A stretch of 64,000 bases of DNA from Diploscapter coronatus (Eukaryota > Nematoda > Chromadorea > Rhabditida > Rhabditidae). The translations under genes were made by a program, and so were the position numbers. Each line of letters begins with the position of its first letter. Position 1 is the first letter of the stretch. The notes below the pieces were generated by a model. The model was not told the origin of the DNA, searched no databases, and was given only the letters and a program-made list of their open reading frames with translations. Below are positions 11,655 to 21,319 of this stretch, piece by piece. The DNA is taken from positions 53,901,201-53,965,200 of the forward strand of contig OZ038422.1 in NCBI GenBank assembly GCA_964036155.1, given 5' to 3'.

Positions 11655-13523
11655 ATGTCAAAGGATGAAAATGATATTGGTAAAGCGATCATTATATGTT
11701 CACCAATTATTATTGTACTAGCAGTATTGACTTTTTTGTTTGCAATTTCTATTAATGCTCTGAAACAAGAAACAATCGTATGTTAAATCTATTTTATGAC
11801 TTTAAAAAAACATTATTATTGCAGGGATATTATTCCAGAATATTATGGCATTTGCAAAGGTTAACAGTAATTTACTTCTTAAATGTGACTGGATTGATAA
11901 TGCTGGGGGTTTTTGCATTTACTGAAAATTATTTACTTCAGAATCGTGGGTTAACTTACAAAATTTAATATACTTAACGAAAAGTTTCTTTTAACTAGTA
12001 TAAATTTCAAAATAAATTAAAGATCGATTTAATTTATTCTTCGTTGTATAGCTTTATTTTGAAGCTTTCGATAAATCAAAACAGACTATTCTCCATTCAA
12101 ATTTTACTCATATGTATCCAGAATCATATTTGAACTTTAATATGGCTTCCAAAACAAGTTTTACTGGTATTTATTATGTTATTTTACACTAATAATCTTT
12201 TATTTTATGACATATTTTTCTTCAAGAAAGAAGCTAGTAATAGATAATGATTTTTGAGCTTACCGTATTTGGTAGAATTATTTTTTAGCAAAATACGGAA
12301 TATGTATCAGTGAAATGCCCGATGAAATAAACGATATATGGATTCTACTACGACTATTTATAACATTCTATCTGTTTATTCAACTTTTCATAATCTATGT
12401 ATCATGGTTTTATGTACCTATCTTAATTCTAAGCCCAACTGCTAGTACTGCGATTACATTGTTTAATTCATTCTTAGTACTTCAACGTATGGCGATTATA
12501 TTCGATAAAAAATCACTTTCTAAGTTTCTAACCAGCAAGTAATTAAGTTTTTTCTATTTAACTTGTAATTATTTAAAAGCGGCTTTAAGAAAATCCATGA
12601 CAATTTCTATACGATTTATCTATATTTTTTCGGCTTCATTTAATATTACGATGTTTGCTGCTCATGTGATAGTTATCTTGACAGGGACTTGTGAATATGC
12701 AATTTATTTCTTGGTATTTTTAGATTTGTCACTATTATGATATTAATAGAAACAAATAAATTATATTATTTTTAGATTGTACCATCAGTCATTGAAATAA
12801 TTGGATTAATTATAACTTGTCTTTATATTGTTATGTATAGAAAAATGCAAAAATTAAGTTCGATTTCAAGCCACAATTATGGAGCTCAAAATCGAAGGTT
12901 ACTATACCAAATGGTGCCGATACTTTCACACCATGTAAGGTTATTTAGAATACGATATTTCTTTAATATATAAAAGAATGCTCTTATTTTTTGTAGAATT
13001 AATTTTCAAAAAATACGCTGTTATAATCTCCACATTCATTATGTATGATAATAGTAATATAAGATCAAAATAAAATCTATTGGGAAAACAGTCATTTATT
13101 TTAAGACTCCAAATAACATTATAAAGTTTTTTTTATGATCTCAGTTGTGAAATCGGAAGTGTGCTCATTTTGAAGGTTCTCTACTTTTGTGAAGTGATAA
13201 TTTATTAGAGACCTTCTTTCATTAGATAAATTCGATATTGCATGCGCTCTAAAATATCATGTTTAACGTAATTTCCTATTTAGTTATTTTATCTAATAGT
13301 ATTTTCTTTCTTTCTTTGTGCTATGGATTTAAATATAAATGGATGCCCAATTGAAGAAACTGACCTTTTTATAAGCTCTAACTGGTACACGATACATTTT
13401 TCAATACTGTTTCGAATATTTGAATCAATATCTTGGGGATTCCACATGCCGTTATCGCTCCTGTTGAGCTCACCGGCCCGTCGCAAGGCTATTTATAAGT
13501 TTTTCTCCATAAAGCAAGATTAA
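11655..13523 (+). CDS. Seven-transmembrane chemoreceptor-like GPCR
   Basis: Seven exons (11655-11777, 11825-11945, 12065-12166, 12289-12538, 12590-12713, 12776-12934, 13284-13523) close in phase to 372 residues with a stop at 13521. The product is mostly hydrophobic segments: one near the N-terminus (AIIICSPIIIVLAVLTFLFA), then LTVIYFLNVTGLIMLGVFAF, LLRLFITFYLFIQLFIIYVS, a segment ending LVLQRMAIIF where a DRY-like motif would sit, TISIRFIYIFSASFNITMFA, IVPSVIEIIGLIITCLYIVM, LSHHLFYLIVFSFFLCAM and FRIFESISWGFHMPLSLLLS. The last is followed by a basic short tail. This is the layout of nematode chemoreceptor families; I cannot assign the subfamily. Two junctions (acceptors TTTGAAG at 12064 and CTTTAAG at 12589) were chosen to keep phase. 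Coding is strongly AT-biased. The ATG is 5 bases after a TTTACAG acceptor-like site, suggesting a trans-splice site. Confidence 0.68.

Positions 13524-13525
<2 letters not shown>

Positions 13526-13554
<29 letters not shown>
13526..13554. repeat. (TA)n followed by T-run
   Basis: A simple-sequence tract of about eight TA units followed by 14 T residues, directly after the stop codon of the chemoreceptor-like gene. Confidence 0.85.
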
Positions 13555-15896
13555 ATAATTTTGATTATTTTAGAAAAATGTTCCCATCTAGAGTAGAAAA
13601 TGGTCGAAGCATTAACACTGAAAATCAACGAAACGCACCGATGGAGCTCGTTACGATATAATGAATCTTATAAAGAACAGTAGCCCTTTACTTTGCATTT
13701 TAAAATTTATATGCCAATTATAATTGAACGACAAATTGTTCTGAGCTGAATAAATGCAACGAATTGCTTGTTGTATGTACATAGATGACCGGATAATGGA
13801 ACTTTATTAATAAGCTTTGCAGAGCTTTGAAAGATATTTTTATATTATCAAATACGTTATTTCTTTTAATCAGTAATGCTTATTCTTGATTGTAGACTGA
13901 AAATGAATATGAAATTTCACTCTAAATTTACAAGTGATATCATGTCTGATGGGATAAATCACTACTTAGATTTTTCTAGACGCTAATTCAAATTATAATC
14001 ATAGCTTTGTGCTAAAACACTACTGCAGTGCAAATACATGGAAAATAAGTTCGTCTATAAGGTGTAACCAGCAATTTGCAATATTCGCCCCTATTTCAGT
14101 GATATCATTCACCAAGCTTTCCTACCAAAATTATATATCTGATTTTTAAAGAACAACAACATCTGTGCATTTCTCGTTCAAATTACAAATGACTTATTCA
14201 TAGGGACTGTCAAGAGTTTTGCCAAACTGCTCACAGTGCCATGTTTTACCCATGAATATGTTGGGAGTTGGACCCTATATTGATCCCCAAAATGATAAAA
14301 ATTAGTTGAAAGCGAGGAAAAAATAAAATTTTGAAGCCCGAAAATCGAAAAAATCAAACATTCGAGGAACGAGAAAAGGGGCGGAGCCTCGCGGCAACTC
14401 ATATTATTTTTGCTTCCTGCTTGTCTTCTCACTTTTTTTGGATTTCTTCTGGGTTTACTCGCATTTTCTACAGAAATTTCTACTGAATGAATTTTTATGA
14501 TTTTTTCTCCATGCCTAGTTGAGTAGCCAATCAGAATATTGATGAAATAAAAAACAATTCCGCGGCAATCCAAAAGATAGTCAATTTTTAGCAGTATTCT
14601 GTGCTTGACGCGCAATTGCATACATTTATTATGGTCTAATCAATAAATCAATACCACCATCTGAAAGAGTAGTATCTAATTGACTTATTACCAGAGTTCA
14701 ATGGCGAAAAACAAAAGAAAATATTAATTATCTGCAATAATTGGAAGATCTATCAACTGAATACTTTTAAATCAAAGGAAAGGGGCGTGGCTTGGCGGTC
14801 CCTACTTATTCAGAAACATTCTGCAATCTAAATAGTTGACAAATACTGTAAGAAGAATATTCCTAGGAAGAGTATTTATTGGTATTCCATTATCGATTTT
14901 TCGAAAATGGTCATAGTTATATTTTTGAAGTATTTTTCATGGGCTACCAGATGCAAAAAGCCGTATTCGATTTGGTTCAGAAATAAGAAAGTTATGAATT
15001 TTTCTGATATAGGGTATGTAGAAACTTGAAATTAGCACAACTTCGCACGCTTACATCTTTGTGAAAAACTATTATCACCACGAGAATCAGTATGAAAAAC
15101 TAAAATATGTGAAAATTATTCCGATTTGTGGACCTCTGTTTATACAGACTTTGATCCTTACTGACATTTACTAATAATACTTAATGTGGGATTTGGTGCA
15201 CTATCAGAATACGTATTGATTATAGCTGCACCTCTTTGGATGCTGCAACATTCGTCAGGTGTTAGTAAAGCAAACAAACGAAACTCTACGAGGCATTCAA
15301 CTGCAATGGGTGCGTCCCTTTTCTCTCTACTTTTTTAAAGCAATCACTTTTCCCGCCAGTTTTATCATTCAACGAGTGTAAGAAGTGTGGGGGAAACGAT
15401 TCTCACTCAAATTTAATCACATGACTTCATCACTAATATCATCAATGACTTTGACAATTATCTTATTGCAACGATTAGTTTACTTGCATTATTTCATAAC
15501 ACTTTGAAGAGAGGAGTTTTATCACTTTAAACCTATTCTGATAAGGTTGAGAGTTTCTCCAGAGAAGCAGACGCCGATATGGAATTGTTAGAGAGTGGAG
15601 TCATATATAAAGTGGCGTCCTTAGTTGTAACTTCACTTCTTTACCTTACTTCTTTGACTTCGTTTTTACCTTTTATTATGTTTTACCCAGGGAAATAAAT
15701 CTGAATTATTTCGTGCAGTTCTACTTATTATAACCTAAGGATAATTAAATTTGATACACACTAAGTAGTCTGCACAACTAGTAATTTTGAGCTTTAATTC
15801 GATTATGACATAATTTATATTTTGCAATATCTTTTAGTATTTTTTAATTTGATTTATAAACAGATTCATATAATTTTAGTGGTTGCTAAATTAGCC
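13555..15896. other. Intergenic region between two AT-rich genes, with a hAT-type MITE
   Basis: Apart from the MITE at 14201-14804, this 2.3 kb has no gene or RNA I can support. It would include the promoter of the PHYHIP-like gene. Confidence 0.4.
14201..14804. mobile_element. hAT-type MITE, 604 bp, with 8-bp target-site duplication
   Basis: Ends are TAGGGACTGTCAAG and, read inward from the right, TAGGGACCGCCAAG: a 14-base terminal inverted repeat with two differences. Both sides are flanked by the exact 8-base direct repeat CTTATTCA (14193-14200 and 14805-14812). An 8-base duplication plus TAGGG-type ends is characteristic of the hAT superfamily. The 147-codon minus-strand open frame inside (14178-14621) has no recognisable transposase motif, so the element is non-autonomous. 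A related copy lies at 19672-20060. Confidence 0.88.
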
Positions 15897-17635
15897 ATGC
15901 TTTCGATAATGAATCATCCTCCAGAGTTGTCACTTAAATTTCAAGAATCATCTCAATCAATTTGCGTTTTTTGGCTACAACCCGATAAAAACGGTTAAAT
16001 TTTATAAATTTTTTTTATATAATCGAATATAATCTAGATTTTATCGATAATATTATTGAATATTCCATAATGTCTATCAATTTTAGAAAATAAATACATT
16101 TACGACATTAACATTGAAATTCTGGAGAACTTGGGTCAAACAATCGATTTCAATGAATTAAAACTAATTCAATTAAAGTCATCGAAAGATGGAAACTTAG
16201 CTATGTTCGAGTTTAAAGCTGAGCCAGGAATGAAATACAAGTAACATTAAATCATGTTCCAGTGACTAAAAATTTAATTTAATTTAAGAGTTATTGTTGA
16301 AATCAAAGCTAATGATGGAAAACTCGTTGCAAAGGGGATTGGCTTAACAACTGCAAGTAGGTTTTTTAAAGAATTATTTAACAATCATAACTAAATAATA
16401 ATCACGTATAAAAATTTAAACGAAATTTTTTTTTAATTATGATATTCATCATCGACTAATTTAAAGATAATCAGTAATCTCAAACTCAGTGAACTTGAAC
16501 TCAATATTTAGGATTCAATCTCGATGAATATAGGATTCTATATGAAATGTGTTGTCAATTCGCTATGTTTAGCCAAATGAATCAATTTGAGTTTGTATTG
16601 AGGTAATTATTATATGAACTCATTTGATTTGATGATGAATTAAATATATTATAATCATTTAGATGTAAGATTAAGCCATATTGGGAGTTTATTGATAACT
16701 TCAACAATAATGTAATTTATAAAAGCATAAAAAGATATGGTGGACAACCGGCCAACTGTATTAATGGCGAAGTAGCAGGTAGGAGCGATTATAAACGAGT
16801 CCTAAATTTGATAACGATATTCAGGAATATTTTTCCAGGCTCAACATGGGACATATATAAATAATAAATCTCCATTTGGAGATCAAATGCTTTCAATTAA
16901 TGCTCATGATTTATTAAATCCGGAAAAATTTAATTGGTATTTTGCCGATTTCTACTGTTTTGAATGGCACTATGTTACAATTGTAATAGCTAAGAAGAAC
17001 TCTATGGAAGATTCGTAAGACTTGAATTAAAGAAATATTATGTTAAAAATATGCAAATGCAGCTAATTTTGAAGGTATTGCGAAGGAAAGTTCTTAAGGT
17101 TGGACCCATATAGCAATAAATTTTTGAGGGTAAAAGATATTAAATATATTTTTTATTTTCATGAATTTTTCGAGAATCAAAATGATTACCTGTTAAATTT
17201 AGATTGATGATAATTTAAAATATTACAAGTGTAGGGAAATGTTTGTCGAATTATTTTTCACAACGGAAATTCCTCTGAATAACATTGAAGAAAAGTATTT
17301 TAGGGACGTTAGATATACAGGAGATAAGTATCCGTACAAAATAACATTTTTAAATTTAAATTTATTTTGAAAAAAATAATAATTCTCAAATTTTAAGAAA
17401 TATGATGAAAGAAGATATAATCAGAAACGAACTCTGTAAGACATGCAATCCATACCCTAAAATTGCCAAAAATTTCATTACTCAAGTATTTAAACTTTAT
17501 TTATTATTTGAAGCTTGAAAATCTGTCAAATTATTTTAGTTGAACAAATATGATACAGTTGACTATATTAATGGCAAATTACTAGAAACTAATATATTTG
17601 ATTCGGACCGAAAAAAATTCAAAGTTGATTTTTAA
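15897..17635 (+). CDS. PHYHIP-like protein (fibronectin-III-like region plus PHYHIP C-terminal domain)
   Basis: Ten exons (15897-15993, 16087-16240, 16289-16356, 16512-16602, 16663-16778, 16825-17014, 17075-17129, 17203-17327, 17398-17485, 17540-17635) close in phase to the stop at 17633. Residues about 1-105 look like a fibronectin type III sandwich (VFWLQPDKN..., YDINIEIL, EPGMKYKVIVEIKA). The rest matches what I know of the C-terminal domain of phytanoyl-CoA 2-hydroxylase-interacting protein: YFADFYC, HYVTIVIAKKNS, YCEGKFLRLD, VELFFTTEIPL and LCKTCNP are its hallmark segments. The vertebrate proteins bind partners and have no known catalytic activity; function here is unknown. ATG choice: 15897 lies two bases after an ATTAG acceptor-like site; an in-frame ATG at 15909 is the alternative. 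Several acceptors are TTTAAG/TTGAAG rather than TTTCAG, and codons are very AT-rich. Possible AATAAA near 17712. Confidence 0.8.
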
Positions 17636-17978
17636 TTATTTGTTCATTTTTATTATTTGAAATATAAATTATGATAGAAATTTTATCTGACGTAGATACA
17701 TAGTTAGAAAATGAATAAATTAAATTAAAACATTCCATGACAAATTAGCATTTAAAAAATGTGAACACTAATAAAATCCCCAGCTACGCAATAATTATGC
17801 TAACATTTTTTAAGAAATAAGTACACCTTGAAATATGGATGTTTGTTTCGGAGTTTCGCTAGCATTTTGCAGCATAAGTTTAGATGTCATTTACAACTCA
17901 TACAGTTTGAAAATATGGTTCAAATGATAGCAAAATCGACTACACACAACCCGGAAAAATACATCTTTTGAGCATGTA

Positions 17979-19385
17979 CAGTGCCGCTCAAAAGTCTTGG
18001 AAGTTTTGAATTTTTGGGATAACTTTCTTATGGTGCAACGAAATTCCAAAAACTTTTTTTTATTTGATAACCCATCGAAATACCTTTCAAATTATACCAT
18101 AAATGTGCTCGCCGTTTATTCTGTACTAAAGTTATTTAAGGATTTGTAAATTTGCCCGCTCAAAAGTCTTGGAAGTAAAATGAATTTCGAAAGAAAAAAA
18201 TTCTTTTTGAATGGAAATAGAAAAGAAAAAATTTTAAATGACTAGGAATTATTAGTATTTGGTCGAGTAACCATTAGCTCTCTCGACCTCACGACAGCGG
18301 TTAGACATCGAAGCAATAAGACGATCAATAGTGCGATGGTCTATTTTGCACCATTCCTTCTGAAGGATCGCGAATTTTTGGTCGGCATTTCGAGTCGGAA
18401 TGCCTGTTGTTCGCTTTTTGAGCCCTTGCCAGAGGCGCTCTATTGGATTTAGGTTCGGGATTTGCGAAGGCCAAGACAAAACCTTCACTTTTTAACCTTG
18501 AACAATTTCTGAAGAAATGCCGACCTATGCTTCGGACCATTATTCGGCTGATATATCCAACCAGCAGGCATATTTCTCCTTGCAAACGAAAACATATTAT
18601 TCTCTAAGATGTCAGCATAAATCTGAGCATCCATTCTACCATCAATTCTGACCAGAGGACCGACGCCAGATATACTGAAACATTCCCATACAGTGATAGA
18701 TTTACCACCGTGCTTGACGGGAGGAATCTGATACTTGGGATCATTTCTAATGCCAACTGGACGCTTGACCCACTGTCTCTCATCACTTCCAAACAAATTA
18801 AATTTACTCTCGTCACTCCAAAGGATTCTACGCCACTGCGCACAAAACCACACCTTATGCTTTTTCGTCCACACTTTACAGTCGGTCTTATTCTTTTTGG
18901 AAATCAAAGCTTTTCTGACCCCAACTATTCCATTCAACCCGGAAGAAGCCATACGACGTTTCACAGTGTTAAAAGAAATTTTTGGACCGTTTGGAGTGGA
19001 AATGTTGGAAAGAATTTGACGTGTAGTTAATTTTGAATTTCGCTTAGAAGCAATAAAAATATCCCTATCAACAAGAGGAGTGGTTTTTTTTTCGGTCGAT
19101 TTGATTTCAGCTTATTCCCCAGACTTCGGTCCTTCATTGGGTTAGCGGTCCAACGGGATACAGGCTGCAGAGAGATTTTGAAGACGTCGGAAGCTTCAAT
19201 TTTCGAGTGCCCATCAGCGACGAACCTGACGACCCTCTTCTTCAGATTGGCATCATAATAGTTGTGACAAACCATAGGGAATAGAAGCAAAATAACAAAA
19301 ATAAACATAAATTTGCCAAATCAAAACAAAAAAGCACGAAATAAAATCGAAAACAAACAACTTCCAAGACTTTTGAGCGGAACTG
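17979..19385 (-). mobile_element. Decayed Tc1-family transposon, 1407 bp
   Basis: Left end CAGTGCCGCTCAAAAGTCTT and right end read inward CAGTTCCGCTCAAAAGTCTT match over about 27 bases with one difference near the tip. Both are flanked by TA (17977-17978 and 19386-19387). A second copy of CCGCTCAAAAGTCTTGGAAG lies in the same orientation at 18156, giving an inverted-repeat/direct-repeat arrangement on the left side only. The inside carries a minus-strand Tc1-like transposase relic. Length and TA duplication are usual for Tc1 elements. Confidence 0.9.
18252..19308 (-). pseudogene. Tc1-like transposase, frameshifted and with an altered catalytic triad
   Basis: Minus-strand reading gives an N-terminal helix-turn-helix region (LKKRVVRFVADGHSKIEASD), a middle part with ILWSDESKFNLFG (first catalytic Asp), and a C-terminal part with IPNLNPIERLWQGLKK (catalytic Glu in NPIE). 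The frame is broken twice, both times at runs of A: around 19083-19091 and at about 18487, where one surplus base ends the frame after QKLFKVKK. The segment that is normally DNDPKH reads NNGPKH, so the second catalytic Asp is Asn. The copy cannot make an active enzyme unless the breaks are sequence errors, and even then the triad is incomplete. Confidence 0.88.
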
Positions 19386-19671
19386 TAAATGCATAAATTT
19401 TACAATTTTCAAGAAGATCTTTGAAATAAATAGTTTGTTATGTATTTTTATTACAAATCCATTTTTATTGATATCATTATCTTATCTCGAACGTCAAAAA
19501 TTATATCTGACAATTGAAATTTATAGATAAAAATTTGCGTTTTTCACATTCAGAATTCAGTGGTCCACCTGAAAAATAATCAATTATGCGAAATATCATA
19601 ATTCTGTATATTCTACCAAAAATGCAAATTTCTAGATCTAACGACATCCAAGCTCTATTTCTAGGGACCGC

Positions 19672-20060
19672 CAAGAGTTTTGCCAAGTTGGTCGCAGTGC
19701 CATGTTTTACCCATGAATATGTTGGGAGTTGGACCCTATATTGATCCCCAAAATGATAAAAATTAGTTGAAAGCGAGGAAAAAATAAAATTTTGAAGCCC
19801 GAAAATCGAAAAAATCAAACATTCGAGGAACGAGAAAAGGGGCGGAGCCTCGCGGCAACTCATACTATTTCTGCTTTTTGCTTGTCTTCTCACTTTTTTT
19901 GGATTTCCTAAGGGTTTAGTCGCATTTTCTACAGAAATTTCTACTGAATGATTTTTTCTCCATGCCTAGTTGAGTAGCCAATCAGAATATTGATGAAATA
20001 AAAACCGCGGCGACCCAAAGATAGTCAATCTTTCAGCAATGTTCTGCGTTTGACGTGCAT
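19672..20060. mobile_element. 3'-truncated copy of the hAT-type MITE at 14201
   Basis: It begins with the same end, TAGGGACCGCCAAG, and stays closely similar to 14201-14620 for about 390 bases, including a stretch around GGGGCGGAGCCTCGCGGCAA. Similarity stops near 20060. The right terminal inverted repeat and the last 180 bases of the intact copy are missing, and no matching 8-base duplication was found downstream. Confidence 0.82.
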
Positions 20061-21206
20061 TTTGTGAAGAAATAAATAAAAATAACTCGTTTATTTTGTA
20101 CATGCGAACTGAACCCCTAAATGTAACGAATGTATTTGTGAAGATTGAATTTTTCTTTCAATTCATCGAATATCTTGAAAAAATCATTCTATTTTACCTT
20201 CATTGAAGGATACTCATTTAGAGACGTGAAAAATTCCCCACTAATCTTACAAACAACTCTTGTCAGGTCAAGTTTTAGGATTATTGATGATTTTTGAATT
20301 CAGTTTGAAAAATACCATCAGCAGTCCTATGTTTCACAAAGAGTCAATAGTAAAAATCGACATTAAAATCAGAAGAGTCAGAAATTGCTGACAGATACCA
20401 GTATGGAGATATCACGCATAAAAGACTAAGGAATACACAAGGTTAACGTAGAAGTGGAAGTATATATGAGTAAATCTGAAATGAGGAAGACTTCGGGAGT
20501 ATGAAGGATAAAGGAGCAACAGATAGAATATTTGAATGGATAAAATATATTCAAGATAATAAAGTCAATCATGTCTAAATTTGTTTTCTTGGAGTAAAAC
20601 CATAAATGTCTGAATAGGTTAGAATAGGAAGGAATACCTGACTTTGTACATAGAACATCTATGTGCAGAATGCCAAAACCGACTACTGAGAAATGAGAAA
20701 TTCTAACAAAGAACCCACAAAGTTCTAATCTCTAACAAGAAAATTAAAATATTTGGCTGTGACATAAATCGATATACTAAAAGTCGTCGGTAGGATTCTT
20801 TGGTTCGAGTCTGTTTTCTAAAGAAAAATCTATATAACGAAATATTGAATAGCATTTTCATCAATAAAACGATAAAGACAATTTTCAATATAAAAGTTGA
20901 ATTTTTGAAATGTCGAGTCTTATCAATTTTTTACCTAATTTGTAGCATTTAAATCTTGGTTTTTCACTCATGCCCTTTTTCCCTAAATCTGTGCTGTTTC
21001 AAGTATGATAAACTTCCGAAAATTACATATATCAACTCGTATCGACTTTTAGAATCAGCCAAATATTTTAAATAATCAAAGAAAAATTTCATATATACAA
21101 AAGCGAAATAGAATAATTTAGTTGCTTTCATTGAATTATGAATAGACGGAATGACGACTATGGCATATTTTAACTAATCATGTAAATTTAATGACTAAAT
21201 ACAAAC

Positions 21207-21235
21207 AAAAATAAAATAAAATAAAATAAAATAAA
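21207..21235. repeat. (AAAAT)n microsatellite
   Basis: About five and a half tandem AAAAT units, downstream of the stop of the OXR1-like gene. Confidence 0.85.
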
Positions 21236-21319
21236 GGAAAAATAAGTGAATCTGTTGGAATAATTGAGGAAAAGGATAAATAGATACTTACATAACTGTT
21301 CTGACATGAAATGGAGAGC

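Larger units (their letters stand above)
17636..21319. other. Transposon-bearing intergenic region
   Basis: This is the 3' interval between the PHYHIP-like gene (plus) and the OXR1-like gene (minus). It holds the Tc1 element (17979-19385), the truncated hAT-type MITE copy (19672-20060) and an (AAAAT)n tract. The rest, about 20.1-21.2 kb, is AT-rich with no supported gene. Confidence 0.5.

Noticed and set aside
14178..14621. 147-codon minus-strand open frame, with a similar one at 19501-19893
   Set aside because: Both lie in copies of the same non-autonomous MITE and share sequence only for that reason. No transposase motif is present.
20760..20840. GGTTCGAGTC, a tRNA box B-like word
   Set aside because: No box A at the right distance and no cloverleaf can be formed.
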